Origin: a virus | Reading direction: 5' to 3' (one strand) | DNA length: 20,656 nucleotides | Virus record (IMG/VR): IMGVR_UViG_3300042563_000919 | Span: 1-20,656 of that record | Shown here: piece after piece, positions 6,041-17,000 of the stretch | Position numbering within the stretch: position 1 is the stretch's first letter | Layout: the number at the start of each line of letters is the position of its first letter | Made by a program: the position numbers and the translations under genes | The notes under the pieces: model-generated | Database searches by the model: none | Told to the model about the DNA's origin: nothing | What the model saw: only the letters and a program-made list of their open reading frames with translations

Positions 6041-9000
6041 TTATACCTCACTCAAATAAATAGTCATAGAAGGGCCATCCTGACTTCTGCTATAGGAAAT
6101 ATTATAAACAACAAACCTTGTAGAGTCTCCTGTTACCAAATCTAATCCGTCAGAATTTTTATAGTCTAGAGTAACAATGTCTCCTAATTGTAGTGTTGGT
6201 ATGCTAAAAATGTTAGCTCCAATTATTTTTTTAGGTTCCATAACTTTATTGATGATCCAGTTCATAAGAGATTCTGCGCTATCTTGTGTCTGAATGTATT
6301 GACTGTCAATAGAAAATTCATTTTTGCCATACGTCATTCTGCTTTGTCTAATTTTGTCATATTTTTCTTTTTCAATAAAAGGAGAGATTATCTGATTTGT
6401 GTCAGTTAATTCTGGATCTGCCATATTGCTACGCTTTTTAAAAAATTCATCAACAGTTAGATTATGTGTTGTTTGTTGAGTAAATGTTATTCCTTGAATT
6501 TTTAAAGGACTTCCTGTAGTGTCATCTAAGTTTATTGCTTTATCTGTAGAATTAAATACTAGAAATTCTGCGCCATACGAGTCTGCCTGAAAACCCGAAA
6601 CCATATATGATTTAATTCTATTAAAGCTTGGAAAAATTTGAGCATAAAGAGCTGGGAAGGATAGATCATATTTAATGTCAAAGTACGCACATTCTCTCAT
6701 GATTGATCCAAACTCTTCAAAATACATATTATATTTTGGTGGCTGTTGAGAACTTATTCCGCCAAGGTAAGTAGATTGAACTATACCACTCATGGCATAT
6801 TTTCTAAATGACTCACTAGCGTCAATGTCTTTATCCCCAAAGGCTTTAGATATTGTTTCTCCAACATTAAAAGATGTATTCTGAGAATAGTTTTGAGATA
6901 GCGCATATACATTTTCAAACATACATCTAGAAGATCCACGAGTAAATAAAGCCATGTTATTATAGATTGGTAGAGGGTCTGTGTCATCTACTACCTGAAT
7001 TAGCTTGTTATTGATATAAAGATAGAATCTTCTTACTTTACCAATGTCTTCGTATTCTACTGATAGATCATATACCGTTGGATTTTCTTCTCCAGCAAGT
7101 CTGTATTGTCCAGTAAAAGATCCGTCATCAATTAATATTTTTCCTAAGCCTCCCCATAACTTTACAGGAATAGCTTTAGAACTTGACAAATCCTTTTTAA
7201 TTTTATAAAAAACAATATTATCTATTGAGACACTTGAATTGCCAGCATTATCAAACTTAAAATATGATTCAATGTTATTTTCAGTAAGTGCTGTAATTTC
7301 AAAATAATATCCATTGTTTGTTTCTGGATTAAGGAGTACTGCTATTCCTCCACCAGCTCCACCAATTGTTGGGTTTTGATCTGTAGTATTTCCAGTAATT
7401 TGATAATATGCTGTACTTCCAACGGGTGTTTGAAACTTGGTAAGGTTGTTTTCAACTTTTCCAACAATGCGAACTCTAGTTCCAAAATGTTTGTATGCAT
7501 TATTTAGCTCTTTATAAACATAAGAAACAAAACTAATTGGGTTTTCTGTAGTTTTAAATGATGGTCCATTTACAACAAGTGCTGAAGACTGAACTGTTCC
7601 AGATTGGGTTGACTGTAAATTATTTACAGCAGTTTCAGTCAAGTAAGCTGTTGACATAAAATTTTTAATTATTCCATTTCGTGTTGTTTTTTTTGCTAAA
7701 ACATTATTTACTCCAGCAGCACCTACTGCTGTTACTGGCAAGGCAATATCTTTTAATAACTGATTAGTAAAAAGATATGTATGATCCATGTCACAACCTC
7801 TAACATAGTCATTATTTGACCAATAAGATCCTGCTCCTGCAAAGTGATAGGCTAATGGAGTATTGAATTGACCACGACCATGATCAACTACTGGACCATT
7901 CTTAAGTCTAACAATATCTCCAATTGTTTCATAATATGGTGTTGCATAAATTCTAACTAAGCCAGTAGGGTAGATTTTTCCGTTAAATGGGAGTGATGAA
8001 AAATATCTTTGATACTCTTCGTTATTACTAATCCAAACATTACCAGTTCCTGTAATATTGTATTGAACAGCATCATACTTAATTATCTCTCCATTAGAGT
8101 AAAAGTATCCTTGATTTCTTGTTAACCAATAAACATTTTCTCCAAAATCAATTATGTTATTAACTAGAACTCCAGAAACAACTTGTGGCACAATTGAAGA
8201 TAAGTCAGAGTTTAATGGCATTGCACCCAATACATAGCTTCCTTGTCCTGATGCTATTTCATTAATAGTTTTTGTTGGTTCAGTTCCAGCAACTTCCCAC
8301 AATAAAGATGGCTTATAAACCCAAGTTCTTTCATTATCAATTAGGCTTGCTTGTTTTAGCTTTCCTATAGATCTTTGAATATATCTTTCTGTATAGTTAA
8401 TCTTGCCATCATTATAAATCTTTCTATCTTGTGAGGCAATAGAGATTAGGTTTGGCAGTTTTCCAGATGAACTATTTTCTATTACTCCAGTATCGGTTTG
8501 ATTATTTGATCCAGAAATTACAAAATCTGTTGCTCTTTGAGATTCTGTTGGCATTAAATAATCTTTGCTCATAACAATAAAGTTATTGTATTCATCAAAA
8601 AACATTGCGCTTTGAGTTGCCCTAGCTAACTCATTTAAAACTTCTGCTACATTTTGATCTGGAGCGATAAAAAAATATGGGATAATTGTTTCAGATTCTC
8701 CAGCAGTTCTTTTAAACGAATAATTGCTAAAGCCAACATAATCAAGCAATAGGCTGACGGCATAGCTTAAGGATGTTTCTGTAGTCAATAGTCTTGGAGC
8801 AGGCATTGATTCTAAGAAAAAGAATAGATCTCTTAATGTTAATGAAAGCTCTACACCAGTACCATCGGCCTGTGGAATTCCTTCTGAGTACAAAGTTTTA
8901 ATAGGAACAAAATAGTCAAATCCATTAACATCTAAAATTACTTCATGAAAATTAAACTTTATATTTTTTCTGATGTATTTAGATATAATGCTTGAGGCAT

Positions 9001-10366
9001 TGTTTTCATTAAAGGCTTGGTCATTATCAAATAAGTTTAGTGTTCCAGTTGAAGCTAGTAGTTGTCCTACTGGCATTGATGTAATTCCAACGTCTGATAA
9101 AATTTTTGTAATCTTAAAGTCAGTTACTTTATCTGAAATATTCACTATAAGTCTTGGTGACATTTCAATTAAATCAAAGGTCGAATCAAACTTATTCATT
9201 GTCTCTACGACAATTCTCATACCACGAACATAATCAAATTCACGATAAACAGTTGATTGATCAACTGCGCTAGTAAAAGAATCTGGATTTGTTAAATCTT
9301 TTATAAACCCTACCTGGGAATTTATAGTTTCAGAACCTAACATCCATCCGTATTCTGGAATAAATGTTTCATACTCTGATGTTGTTGAATTCCAAACATG
9401 AAATGTTCCAACATCTGATGGATTTTCTTGAACTAAATACGCATAACCATTATATGATTTTTGAGGAAGTAAGGTTGTTGATGAAATTTTTTCTGCGTAC
9501 ACAAAAATAGATTTATATTTATTTGGAAGAATGAGTCCATAATGTAACTCTAAGTATCCGTCTGGACCTATGATACTAGATCCATCATCTCTTAAAGAGT
9601 TTTCATTAAATGAATAAGCATTTACCCAGTTATTACCTTTTAGGTATTGAATTTTCCATCTTGATGGAGTTGTTTTATTTACGTCTCCGTAAAACGGATC
9701 TCCAGTTGAAGTTGAACCATTAGTAAAAGGTCCAAGGTTTACTGTACCTACATTGGTTTGCATCTTTACAATAAGTCTATTTGCTGGAACCTGTTCTTTA
9801 TATACAACAAATGGGGCTGTGTCATCAATATAGTAAACCCCATTTGTAATATTTTTTGCAATTCCGTATTCACTATTATCTTCTGTTCTATAAGATGTCC
9901 AGTATTTAAATTGGTCATACCTTGAAGCCATATAGTATCTTGGTCGTTCAGCAAGGCTTGCTCCAGAGTTAGCTAAGGATCTATTCTTAAAATATGATGC
10001 TTTATTAATTCCAGATCTAGGTCTAAAGGGTTTAATACAATCCTCTAGAGAATAGATCATCTTAATCTTTTCCTTAGTTGATTTAAATATTTGGGGGATT
10101 GGATTATTTATATCATCATTAAATCCACTATTGACTACTACGTTAGAATCGGTGGCTCCAGTATAGTACCCTCCAGAATCCAGCTGGTCAAAATCTATTG
10201 GAAGTGTGAAAAACTTGCTAGATGGAGTAGTTGGCCTATATCGGTAATTTCCCAGTTTAAAGACGTTATCTGGCATATTCATGTTCCACTCAGCCAGAAC
10301 CAAACTCTGCAGCCTAATGGTCGCTGATGCCTCTAGATGACCCTTCAGTGCCTCACTTACAAACAC
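6041..10366 (-). CDS. Large tail hub / tail-tip protein with a probable lectin-like insert
   Basis: 1441 residues. Probably forms the central hub at the tail tip onto which fibres dock. Residues about 395-620 look like a hub domain (SPRLIVNISDKVTDFKITK, then GTLNLFDNDQAFNENN, then APDQNVAEVLNELARATQS near 562-580). The C-terminus (about 1390-1441) has the recurring hub ending LQLGDIVTLDY, then FVVYNISYSRSQDGPSMTIY. Between them, about 940-1165, a strand-rich segment (GGGIAVLLNP near 1005, YDLSVEY, FYLYINNKLIQVVDD near 1125-1140, then MFENVYAL) resembles a concanavalin/laminin-G-like lectin fold. The N-terminal 390 residues are beta-rich with many Tyr/Asn and probably adhesive. Start: GTG directly after the upstream stop (TAAGTG), with GGAAGAGG five bases before it. 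No peptidase or lysozyme motif seen. The hub role is well supported; the lectin fold is inference. Confidence 0.85.
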   Translation of the reverse strand: MFVSEALKGHLEASATIRLQSLVLAEWNMNMPDNVFKLGNYRYRPTTPSSKFFTLPIDFDQLDSGGYYTGATDSNVVVNSGFNDDINNPIPQIFKSTKEKIKMIYSLEDCIKPFRPRSGINKASYFKNRSLANSGASLAERPRYYMASRYDQFKYWTSYRTEDNSEYGIAKNITNGVYYIDDTAPFVVYKEQVPANRLIVKMQTNVGTVNLGPFTNGSTSTGDPFYGDVNKTTPSRWKIQYLKGNNWVNAYSFNENSLRDDGSSIIGPDGYLELHYGLILPNKYKSIFVYAEKISSTTLLPQKSYNGYAYLVQENPSDVGTFHVWNSTTSEYETFIPEYGWMLGSETINSQVGFIKDLTNPDSFTSAVDQSTVYREFDYVRGMRIVVETMNKFDSTFDLIEMSPRLIVNISDKVTDFKITKILSDVGITSMPVGQLLASTGTLNLFDNDQAFNENNASSIISKYIRKNIKFNFHEVILDVNGFDYFVPIKTLYSEGIPQADGTGVELSLTLRDLFFFLESMPAPRLLTTETSLSYAVSLLLDYVGFSNYSFKRTAGESETIIPYFFIAPDQNVAEVLNELARATQSAMFFDEYNNFIVMSKDYLMPTESQRATDFVISGSNNQTDTGVIENSSSGKLPNLISIASQDRKIYNDGKINYTERYIQRSIGKLKQASLIDNERTWVYKPSLLWEVAGTEPTKTINEIASGQGSYVLGAMPLNSDLSSIVPQVVSGVLVNNIIDFGENVYWLTRNQGYFYSNGEIIKYDAVQYNITGTGNVWISNNEEYQRYFSSLPFNGKIYPTGLVRIYATPYYETIGDIVRLKNGPVVDHGRGQFNTPLAYHFAGAGSYWSNNDYVRGCDMDHTYLFTNQLLKDIALPVTAVGAAGVNNVLAKKTTRNGIIKNFMSTAYLTETAVNNLQSTQSGTVQSSALVVNGPSFKTTENPISFVSYVYKELNNAYKHFGTRVRIVGKVENNLTKFQTPVGSTAYYQITGNTTDQNPTIGGAGGGIAVLLNPETNNGYYFEITALTENNIESYFKFDNAGNSSVSIDNIVFYKIKKDLSSSKAIPVKLWGGLGKILIDDGSFTGQYRLAGEENPTVYDLSVEYEDIGKVRRFYLYINNKLIQVVDDTDPLPIYNNMALFTRGSSRCMFENVYALSQNYSQNTSFNVGETISKAFGDKDIDASESFRKYAMSGIVQSTYLGGISSQQPPKYNMYFEEFGSIMRECAYFDIKYDLSFPALYAQIFPSFNRIKSYMVSGFQADSYGAEFLVFNSTDKAINLDDTTGSPLKIQGITFTQQTTHNLTVDEFFKKRSNMADPELTDTNQIISPFIEKEKYDKIRQSRMTYGKNEFSIDSQYIQTQDSAESLMNWIINKVMEPKKIIGANIFSIPTLQLGDIVTLDYKNSDGLDLVTGDSTRFVVYNISYSRSQDGPSMTIYLSEV
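6046..6049 (-). promoter_or_regulatory. Shine-Dalgarno deciding the start of the 174-residue protein
   Basis: GAGG with a six-base TATAAA spacer to the ATG at 6039. It overlaps the alternative upstream GTG, which therefore looks like part of the ribosome site and not the start. Confidence 0.6.
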
Positions 10367-11008
10367 TTAAACCTCTTCCAGGGTTACAGACACATTCCAG
10401 AGATCCATATTTGTGCCACCACGCTTTTGAACAGAATATGAGAAATCAGATATGTAGACTTCCATAATTTGGCTATACTTATTTAAATTATCAAACTGGG
10501 TTTCGCCCTCTGAAAAATTCTTATATTTATCATATGATAGGAATATCCAAAAAGATCCTTTATGGTTTTCATACCAGTCTAGGAGTTCTGCTCCACCTGC
10601 TCCACCATCTACTGTAAACTCTTGAGATGGGCTTTGGCCTTTATAAGGGGATAGTCCTGTTGTAATCCCAAAATCTGCAACATCAGGATATGCTCTTGAT
10701 GGTAGGTTATCCCATGATGTGGTGATTGTCATCTTATCTGCAATATGATAAGATCTCATTCTTCCATTAATTGTTCTTTCACGCTTCTCAATACGAGTAG
10801 GCTTGAACTCAATAGGCTGTCTATTGTGATCTGAGATTATTAAGAACTGGTCTACTTCTGAGGCTGTAGCCTCTGGTGCATCAGTTCCTACTTCATATCC
10901 CGTTGGAACATAAATACCATTTGACAGTGTGCCAGCATTATTAGACCATAGCATTGCCTGTGGTCTTTGATACCTGCGTCTTCCAGATAGGTATGCTGCT
11001 GTTGCCAT
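10367..11008 (-). CDS. Distal-tail-like minor tail protein
   Basis: 213 residues, beta-rich, directly after the tape measure gene, the usual slot of the distal tail (Dit) protein that joins tube and hub. Visible features: a basic, tyrosine-containing N-terminus (GRRRYQRPQAMLW), a strand pair around 62-100 (PIEFKPTRIEKRERT, KMTITTSWDNLPSR), a glycine-rich turn DGGAGGAE at 134-141 and a C-terminal strand set MEVYISDFSYSVQKRG then WNVSVTLEEV (182-213). The last motif is the common ending of tail proteins in this slot. Its ATG overlaps the tape measure stop by one base (TAATG) and GAGG lies nine bases upstream. Role by position plus strand pattern; family not proven. Confidence 0.75.
   Translation of the reverse strand: MATAAYLSGRRRYQRPQAMLWSNNAGTLSNGIYVPTGYEVGTDAPEATASEVDQFLIISDHNRQPIEFKPTRIEKRERTINGRMRSYHIADKMTITTSWDNLPSRAYPDVADFGITTGLSPYKGQSPSQEFTVDGGAGGAELLDWYENHKGSFWIFLSYDKYKNFSEGETQFDNLNKYSQIMEVYISDFSYSVQKRGGTNMDLWNVSVTLEEV
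10372..10379 (-). promoter_or_regulatory. Shine-Dalgarno deciding the hub GTG start
   Basis: GGAAGAGG ends five bases before the GTG at 10366-10364, which abuts the upstream TAA. It supports a GTG start with no intergenic base. Confidence 0.65.
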
Positions 11009-14000
11009 TATCGTTGTCCTCTAACTCTTTGTCCATCAATATACTTAATCTTCTGCATTACTGTGCTAGCAATATCGTCGGCATTTAAATTGTTACCGCT
11101 GACATTTACACTTAAACTATAATTATACACTGAAGAGTCTGGAGACATTCCATTATTTATCTTTGATAGATTTTTTACTCCGTATGAGTCGACTGCTGAC
11201 TTTTTAATAACAAACTCTCCTGGGGTAAGCATGGCTGGAATAGTATCAGTTCCCTTGCTAAATCCTCCAGCAGCAAAATATTTAGGAACCATTCCTCCTA
11301 AAGAAAGGCCTACATGCGCCAGGATTCCTGCATCTGGGATTCCTACTGCCCAAGTGTTATTTTTTCTCCATTCAGCAATTTTTGCTGCACGTTCGGCTGG
11401 GGTAAGAGGGGCTGGAGGAGGAGGTGGAGGAGGAGGTGGAGTATCTGCTTTAAAATTATTCCTAAATTCTTGCATACCTTCAGGGCTAAGAGCGTATGCC
11501 TTTTGTGCGTCTTCCAACTCTGCTTTTGCTTTCCTTAATGCTTCTTCAGCTTTTTTCCATTTCCGAATATCATCATCACCATCAGGGGCACCAAGTGCGT
11601 CATAAGCTTTCTGAGCTGCAGCTACATTATCCTCTGCTGCTGTTATCTTGGCTTTGAATGCTGCAATTTTGTCATCGAATATTTTCTTTTCTGCTGCTGC
11701 TTTATCTTTAGCAGCTTTTATTTCTGCTGCTGTTTTATCGGCAATAGCCTTTAGGTCTTTTTCATTTTGATCATCTTTTTCTTTTTGAACTTTAGCTAAA
11801 GCTCCTGCTAATAATGTTGCTGCAGCTTCTGCCAGACCTAGATTTTTTGTAAGGTTTTCTACTGCAGTTCCTGCATCGGCAATACTGTCTTCTAGTGTCT
11901 GTAATTTACCAGCTGCGTCTGCTGTTGCATCTGCGATGGCTTTTGCCTTTGCCTTTTCAACTGCTTCTAAAGCTGCTACCTCTTCAGCTAATTTTTTATT
12001 TGCTGCTGCTAGCGCATCAGCTGCATCTTTAGCAGCTTTTTCAGCGGCCTCAATAGCTGTTTTAAACTTGACCATATCTGCTTGATGTTTTAGCTCTGCT
12101 GCCTTTAATTCTGCTTCTCTTTTATCTTGTACATCTTGTAGATCTTTTTCTGCTTTTGCTAACGCTGCTTGTTGGGTAGCTATTTCAGTATTTCTAGTTT
12201 TTATTTGCTCTTGAACTGCATAGACTGCATTTACAGCCTGAAGCCTTAATGTATCTAATCTATAGATTTCATCTTCATTAAACTTTATATCTTTAAGAAT
12301 TTGAAGTCTAGCTGGATCATTTTCAATATTATAAATTTGTTCTTGTAATGCAAGAATTTTTTCTTGTTCAACTTTTTGAAGTTGTTGAATTTGATATGAA
12401 GCTCTTTCAAGGGCATACTGTCTTTCAGCAATCTGATCTCTAGTTAATCCAGATGGAGATTTAATAGCTGCTAGCTCTGCCTCTTTAGCTTTTCCTAGTG
12501 TTCCTTGTTGTGCCCCCAAAGATTTTGCTGCTTGGGTTGCTCGCATATCTTGTACTGCTGCAGCTGCAGCTGATATATCACCTTTACTTAATGCATCTGC
12601 TAGACCTAGTTGTTGCTTTTGTTGTTCAACAATGTCTTGATTAAGTTCAGCAATTTTTGTTAAAGCGTTTTCTTGAACTTCATATTTTTTATTGATAGCA
12701 TCTGCAGCATTATCCATTACTGCTAAGTCTTCACTTAACTTAGTAGACTCTTCTTGAATATTAGAAAGTGGCTTTTCAAATTCTTTGGCTATCTTGGTTT
12801 GAATATCTTCAATTTTCTTTTGTATTTTTTCAATTTCACGAGTATAGCTAATTTCAAGAGTTCTTTGTTGTCCAGCAATCGCTTGCTGTAGCATCTCTAT
12901 TGGTCTACTATATGTTTTTTCAATAAATGCTTCTACATCTCCAATTGCTTTTTCTGCTTCAGCTAAAGTAAGATTCTTTCCCTTAAAGTCTCCTGCTGCA
13001 GCTGCTCCGAATTGTGTTAAGCCAATAGCATTAATGTCACCTTTGTTTTGTAAATCTTTAACTGCTTGAGATGCTGCATCTACTCTACTTTGTGCAGCTG
13101 CAATAAATCCACTTTTGATTATGTTTCCATTTGCATCTAAGCTTTCTTTAAAATATTTATCTTCTATTATTTTTATTGTGTTTGTATAAATTTTTTCTTG
13201 ATCATCTGCAGCTTTTTGTGCTGCTTCAACGGCAGCATTTGCTTCATCAGACTTAGTTTGTAACCCAGATTTAGTTTTAGTGGCAATTCCAGTCTTTGGA
13301 TCTACAGTGTAGGTGTCGTCAATTTCACTTTGAGTTTTGTCAATAGCACTTTGAGCAGTTGCAATATATGGATCCCAAACCTTTGAAATGCCTCTTGTTA
13401 TAGATTCAATAGCTCTTCTTATGTTATCTGCAATATGATCAAATATTGATTGTAAGCTATCTGCTGATTTTTGCAATTCATCTGTAAGTTGTTGAGCTAT
13501 TTCTTTTGCAGTTAATTGAACTTGAGCTTTATCTGCTTCTACTTTAACCTTACCCTTGATATTAGATAATGCCTCGCTTACCCTTCCCTGGAAATTTTTA
13601 ATATCCTGTCCAGTTCCATCTCCGTCTAATATTTTCTTTACCATACCAAGTATTGCTGGATTTTCTGCTATTATTTTAAGATCTTCAGTTGAATAGCCTA
13701 ACTCATTCTTGGCTCCTGTTAAAACTCTAAGGTCATCAGTTGCTTTCTTTAAGTCTTTTCTAGAGGCAGTAAAGACTTCTTCGAATGCTCTTGCTAAACC
13801 AAGGGTTTCATTTTTTGCTGCTTTAGTTTGCTTAGCTAATTCCTGCATTTTTTTAGCATCTATGCTGCCTGAATTAATAGCAACAGCAAGAGATGCATCA
13901 GCTGTAAGATCAAGAGCAGTTGCAGTATCTACTCCTGCTGCTTTTAATTTAACAAATGCTGCTTGTTGGGCAATAGTGTCTTGTATTGTTTGGACTTGTG

Positions 14001-17000
14001 TATTTTGATACTCGCCTATTACCTTTTCATTGTAAGCTTCTTTTAATGCTTTACCCTTGGCAGTTAATGTTACAATACCGTTTTTTTCAGTCATATAGAT
14101 TGCACGAGTTTTATTATCCATGCTTTCTAGCATGCTTATAAATTCTCTATTAAATCCGCCTTTTCCGCCACCACCAAGACCAGTTAGTAATTGTTGAGAT
14201 ACTCCAGCAAACTTTGTTATACCCTTTCCAGAAACAATCTTTACTAAATCACCAATCTTTCCTTCAGCATCAATTGCGGCATCACGAACAAACTTGAGTT
14301 TCTTTAGTAACTCATCTAGTGTAGTATCTCTTGGTTTTTTAGTACCGTTGCCGTTGCCTACGAATGGTGGTGGAGTAACAATCGCTAAGTCTTCTCTATT
14401 GTTTGTTACTTTTTGTCCAATAGCGTCTGCATATTTTGCTTGTTGACTAGCAAATGGTAAGGCTTTATAAGATGCTCCACCTAGTGGTGGTTTCTCTGGA
14501 TTATCTATCCATGCCTGGAAATCTTTACTCTTTTTAATTTCAGCTTCTGACATACTAACAATTGTTGCAACTTCTTGTGTGTATACAGTTCTTTGGTTTT
14601 GGTTTAATCCTTCAAAATATTCTTTGTTGATTGCAGCATCGCCCGTTGGCGGAAGGAAATTTGTTACAACATCATATGTTAGTTTTCCTTCATTTTCTTT
14701 AAGCTTATCAAGCAAACCTTGAAGTCTTGCTGCTGCTTCTGGATTGTTTTGGAAGTAATTAACCATTACTCCTACATCAAGAATTCCTTGATTTTGTGAA
14801 AGGGTTCCATAAAAATTAAGAATTTTGTCTGCTTCTGCAGTTGTTTTTGCTGCACTTACACTTGTTAAAAATTCTGTTTGTACTTTAGTATTTGGATTTC
14901 CATTCTTGTCAACAAATGCTCCAAGAATTTGTTGAGTTTCTGCAGCTTTTGCGCCACCAAACTTAGTAACAATACTCATTACCTTGTCCATTGACTTTTC
15001 ATTCTTACCAAATGTTTGAATCATTGCCACCATATCTGATGGTTTAATATTGCCAGCATTCATTTGCATTGTAAGGACATATTCCATTTGTCCCTTTTTA
15101 CCCTTATTACCAATATTCATTCCTTTTGCAAGTGCAGATTGAGCAGAAGATACAAAGGTTTCTTCTCCTGTATCCTTGTATCTTTTAACAGTTGCTTTTT
15201 TAGCAGCATCTACAAGAGCCTTTTGACTATTGCCTGCTGTATTTTTATATGAGTCTGCAACTGCTTTAACAGTTGCTGCATTTTTTTCTGCTAACCTAAC
15301 ACGAGCAGCATCATATTTCTCCTGTGCTTTTTTTGCTCCCTCAATATCGCCTTCTGCATTTTTTACTTTAATTAAGTTTTCATAATAAATCTGAACAGCT
15401 GCTGACATTTCTTTGTTAGTATTAAGTGCGTTTTCTTGGTTTTGTACAGATATGCCTGATAGTCTTCCAAGATCTTCTGAAGTTTTTTTCATTGACATTA
15501 AAGCAACTCCACCAGCCACCAAAGATCCAACTAACGCTCCAGCTGCTGCTCCAACTGGACCACCTAAAACAGCTCCAAGAGCTGCTGATTTTGCAGCTAG
15601 CGCTCCTACGGCTACTACTCCAGCCGTTGCTCCCGCAGCAGCAGTTGCGCCAACTGCTACATTTTGATTCATTGCAGATAATGATCCACCCTTAACTGCT
15701 GATCCTGCCGAACCAAGAGTTTTAGTATCTCCAGCAATACCCTTTGTTGCTTCTTCCATAAGTTTAACTCTGAGGGTTAGTGGATCTTTTAATATGTTTG
15801 ATCCATCTTCACCGTACAAAGCAGTTAATTGTGCTGATGCTTGTAGTCCAATATTAACATTACCAATTTTTTCACCTATATTAATAGCAACGCTTCTTGC
15901 TTGCTCTGGAGTAAACACTCCTGAAGCTACAGCAACAGATAGTTGCTTGGTCAAATCTTGCATTGCTGTCTTTGGATCTGATTTTAGATTGTCTGCAACT
16001 CCCTGAATTAATGCTTGATTGTCTGGGGCTGCTACATAAGCCTCACCAAAAGATGTCTTGCCTTGTTGAACTGCAAATCCAGTTCTTTTTTGCTTATTTC
16101 TTTCATCTACTATTTGTCCTGCACTTGCTTTATTTGCAAATACTCCAAAGTTTTCAATTGCCTTAGCGGAAGCACCTGTTGCTTCAGATAATTCCATTGC
16201 TTTATTTTGTGCATCATTATATGTCTTGTTTAATAATGTTGTTACAGTTACAAAAGTTGCTATTACAGCTGATGCTCCGATCATTCCAGCTTTCATTTTT
16301 GTCATTGAGTCTGGCATCATAGACATAATTCCAGAAACACCTTGTGCTGCAAAAACAAATGGCATGGCTGAATTTGCCATTTCACCAAGTTTTCCACCAG
16401 CAAATGTTCCTGCAATTGTTAATCCAGATAATGCTCCAATTGCCACATTTCCTTTATTGCCAAGTTCTTTAATTCTATTTGTTGTAGTTTTTGTTTTTTC
16501 TGTATTATCAATTAAAGCATTTATGCCATTTTTTATTGCTTTTTGATTATCTGCTAATTCAGACTGAGACATACCCATAAGTGAGGACGCACCTGGGGCA
16601 TCAGCCTTTCCAGGAATAACTCTAAACTTTCCTGGTCTTTGTGTTACAACTTTACTTCCTGGTTTAACTGTAGCTACACGACTATCATCTGGTCTTCCAG
16701 TTGATGGCTTAACACCTTTAGGAAGTGCTGTTGTATTTTGTCCAGTTACTTTTGTTATTTTGCCTTTTGCATCTTGAATAGATTCTTTCTTTTGGACTGC
16801 AACTACAACACCAGAGTGAATCTTGTGGAATGTTCTCCAGTCTACTTTTCTTCCTTCTTCAAGTCTAGCAATCATTCCTTGATAGACTTTACGCTCTTCT
16901 GGATTTAAATTAAATCCTGCAACAGTTTTTTTAAGTTTAGGAAGTACTTCATCTATTTCTTTAATCATTGAATTATGATATTGGTCAGCAGTCATACCCT

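Noticed and set aside
6040-6051. GTG at 6051 as the start of the protein after the hub
   Set aside because: The GTG lies within the Shine-Dalgarno of the ATG at 6039, which has ideal spacing and gives the MAD start also seen in two other genes here.
11231-11605. Plus-strand open frame of 124 codons with a nine-glycine run
   Set aside because: It is the complement of the proline-rich, coiled-coil end of the tape measure gene. The glycine run only mirrors the proline codons and there is no fitting ribosome site.
11460-13400. Many GCTGC/TTGCAGC-like repeats suggesting a microsatellite or tandem array
   Set aside because: They are alanine codons of the Ala/Lys/Glu-rich coiled coil, irregular in spacing, with no fixed unit.
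15413-15695. Two overlapping plus-strand frames rich in Ala/Pro or Leu/Gln
   Set aside because: They lie opposite the Gly/Ala-rich membrane stretch of the tape measure protein. Composition follows the opposite strand, and no other plus-strand gene exists in the window.
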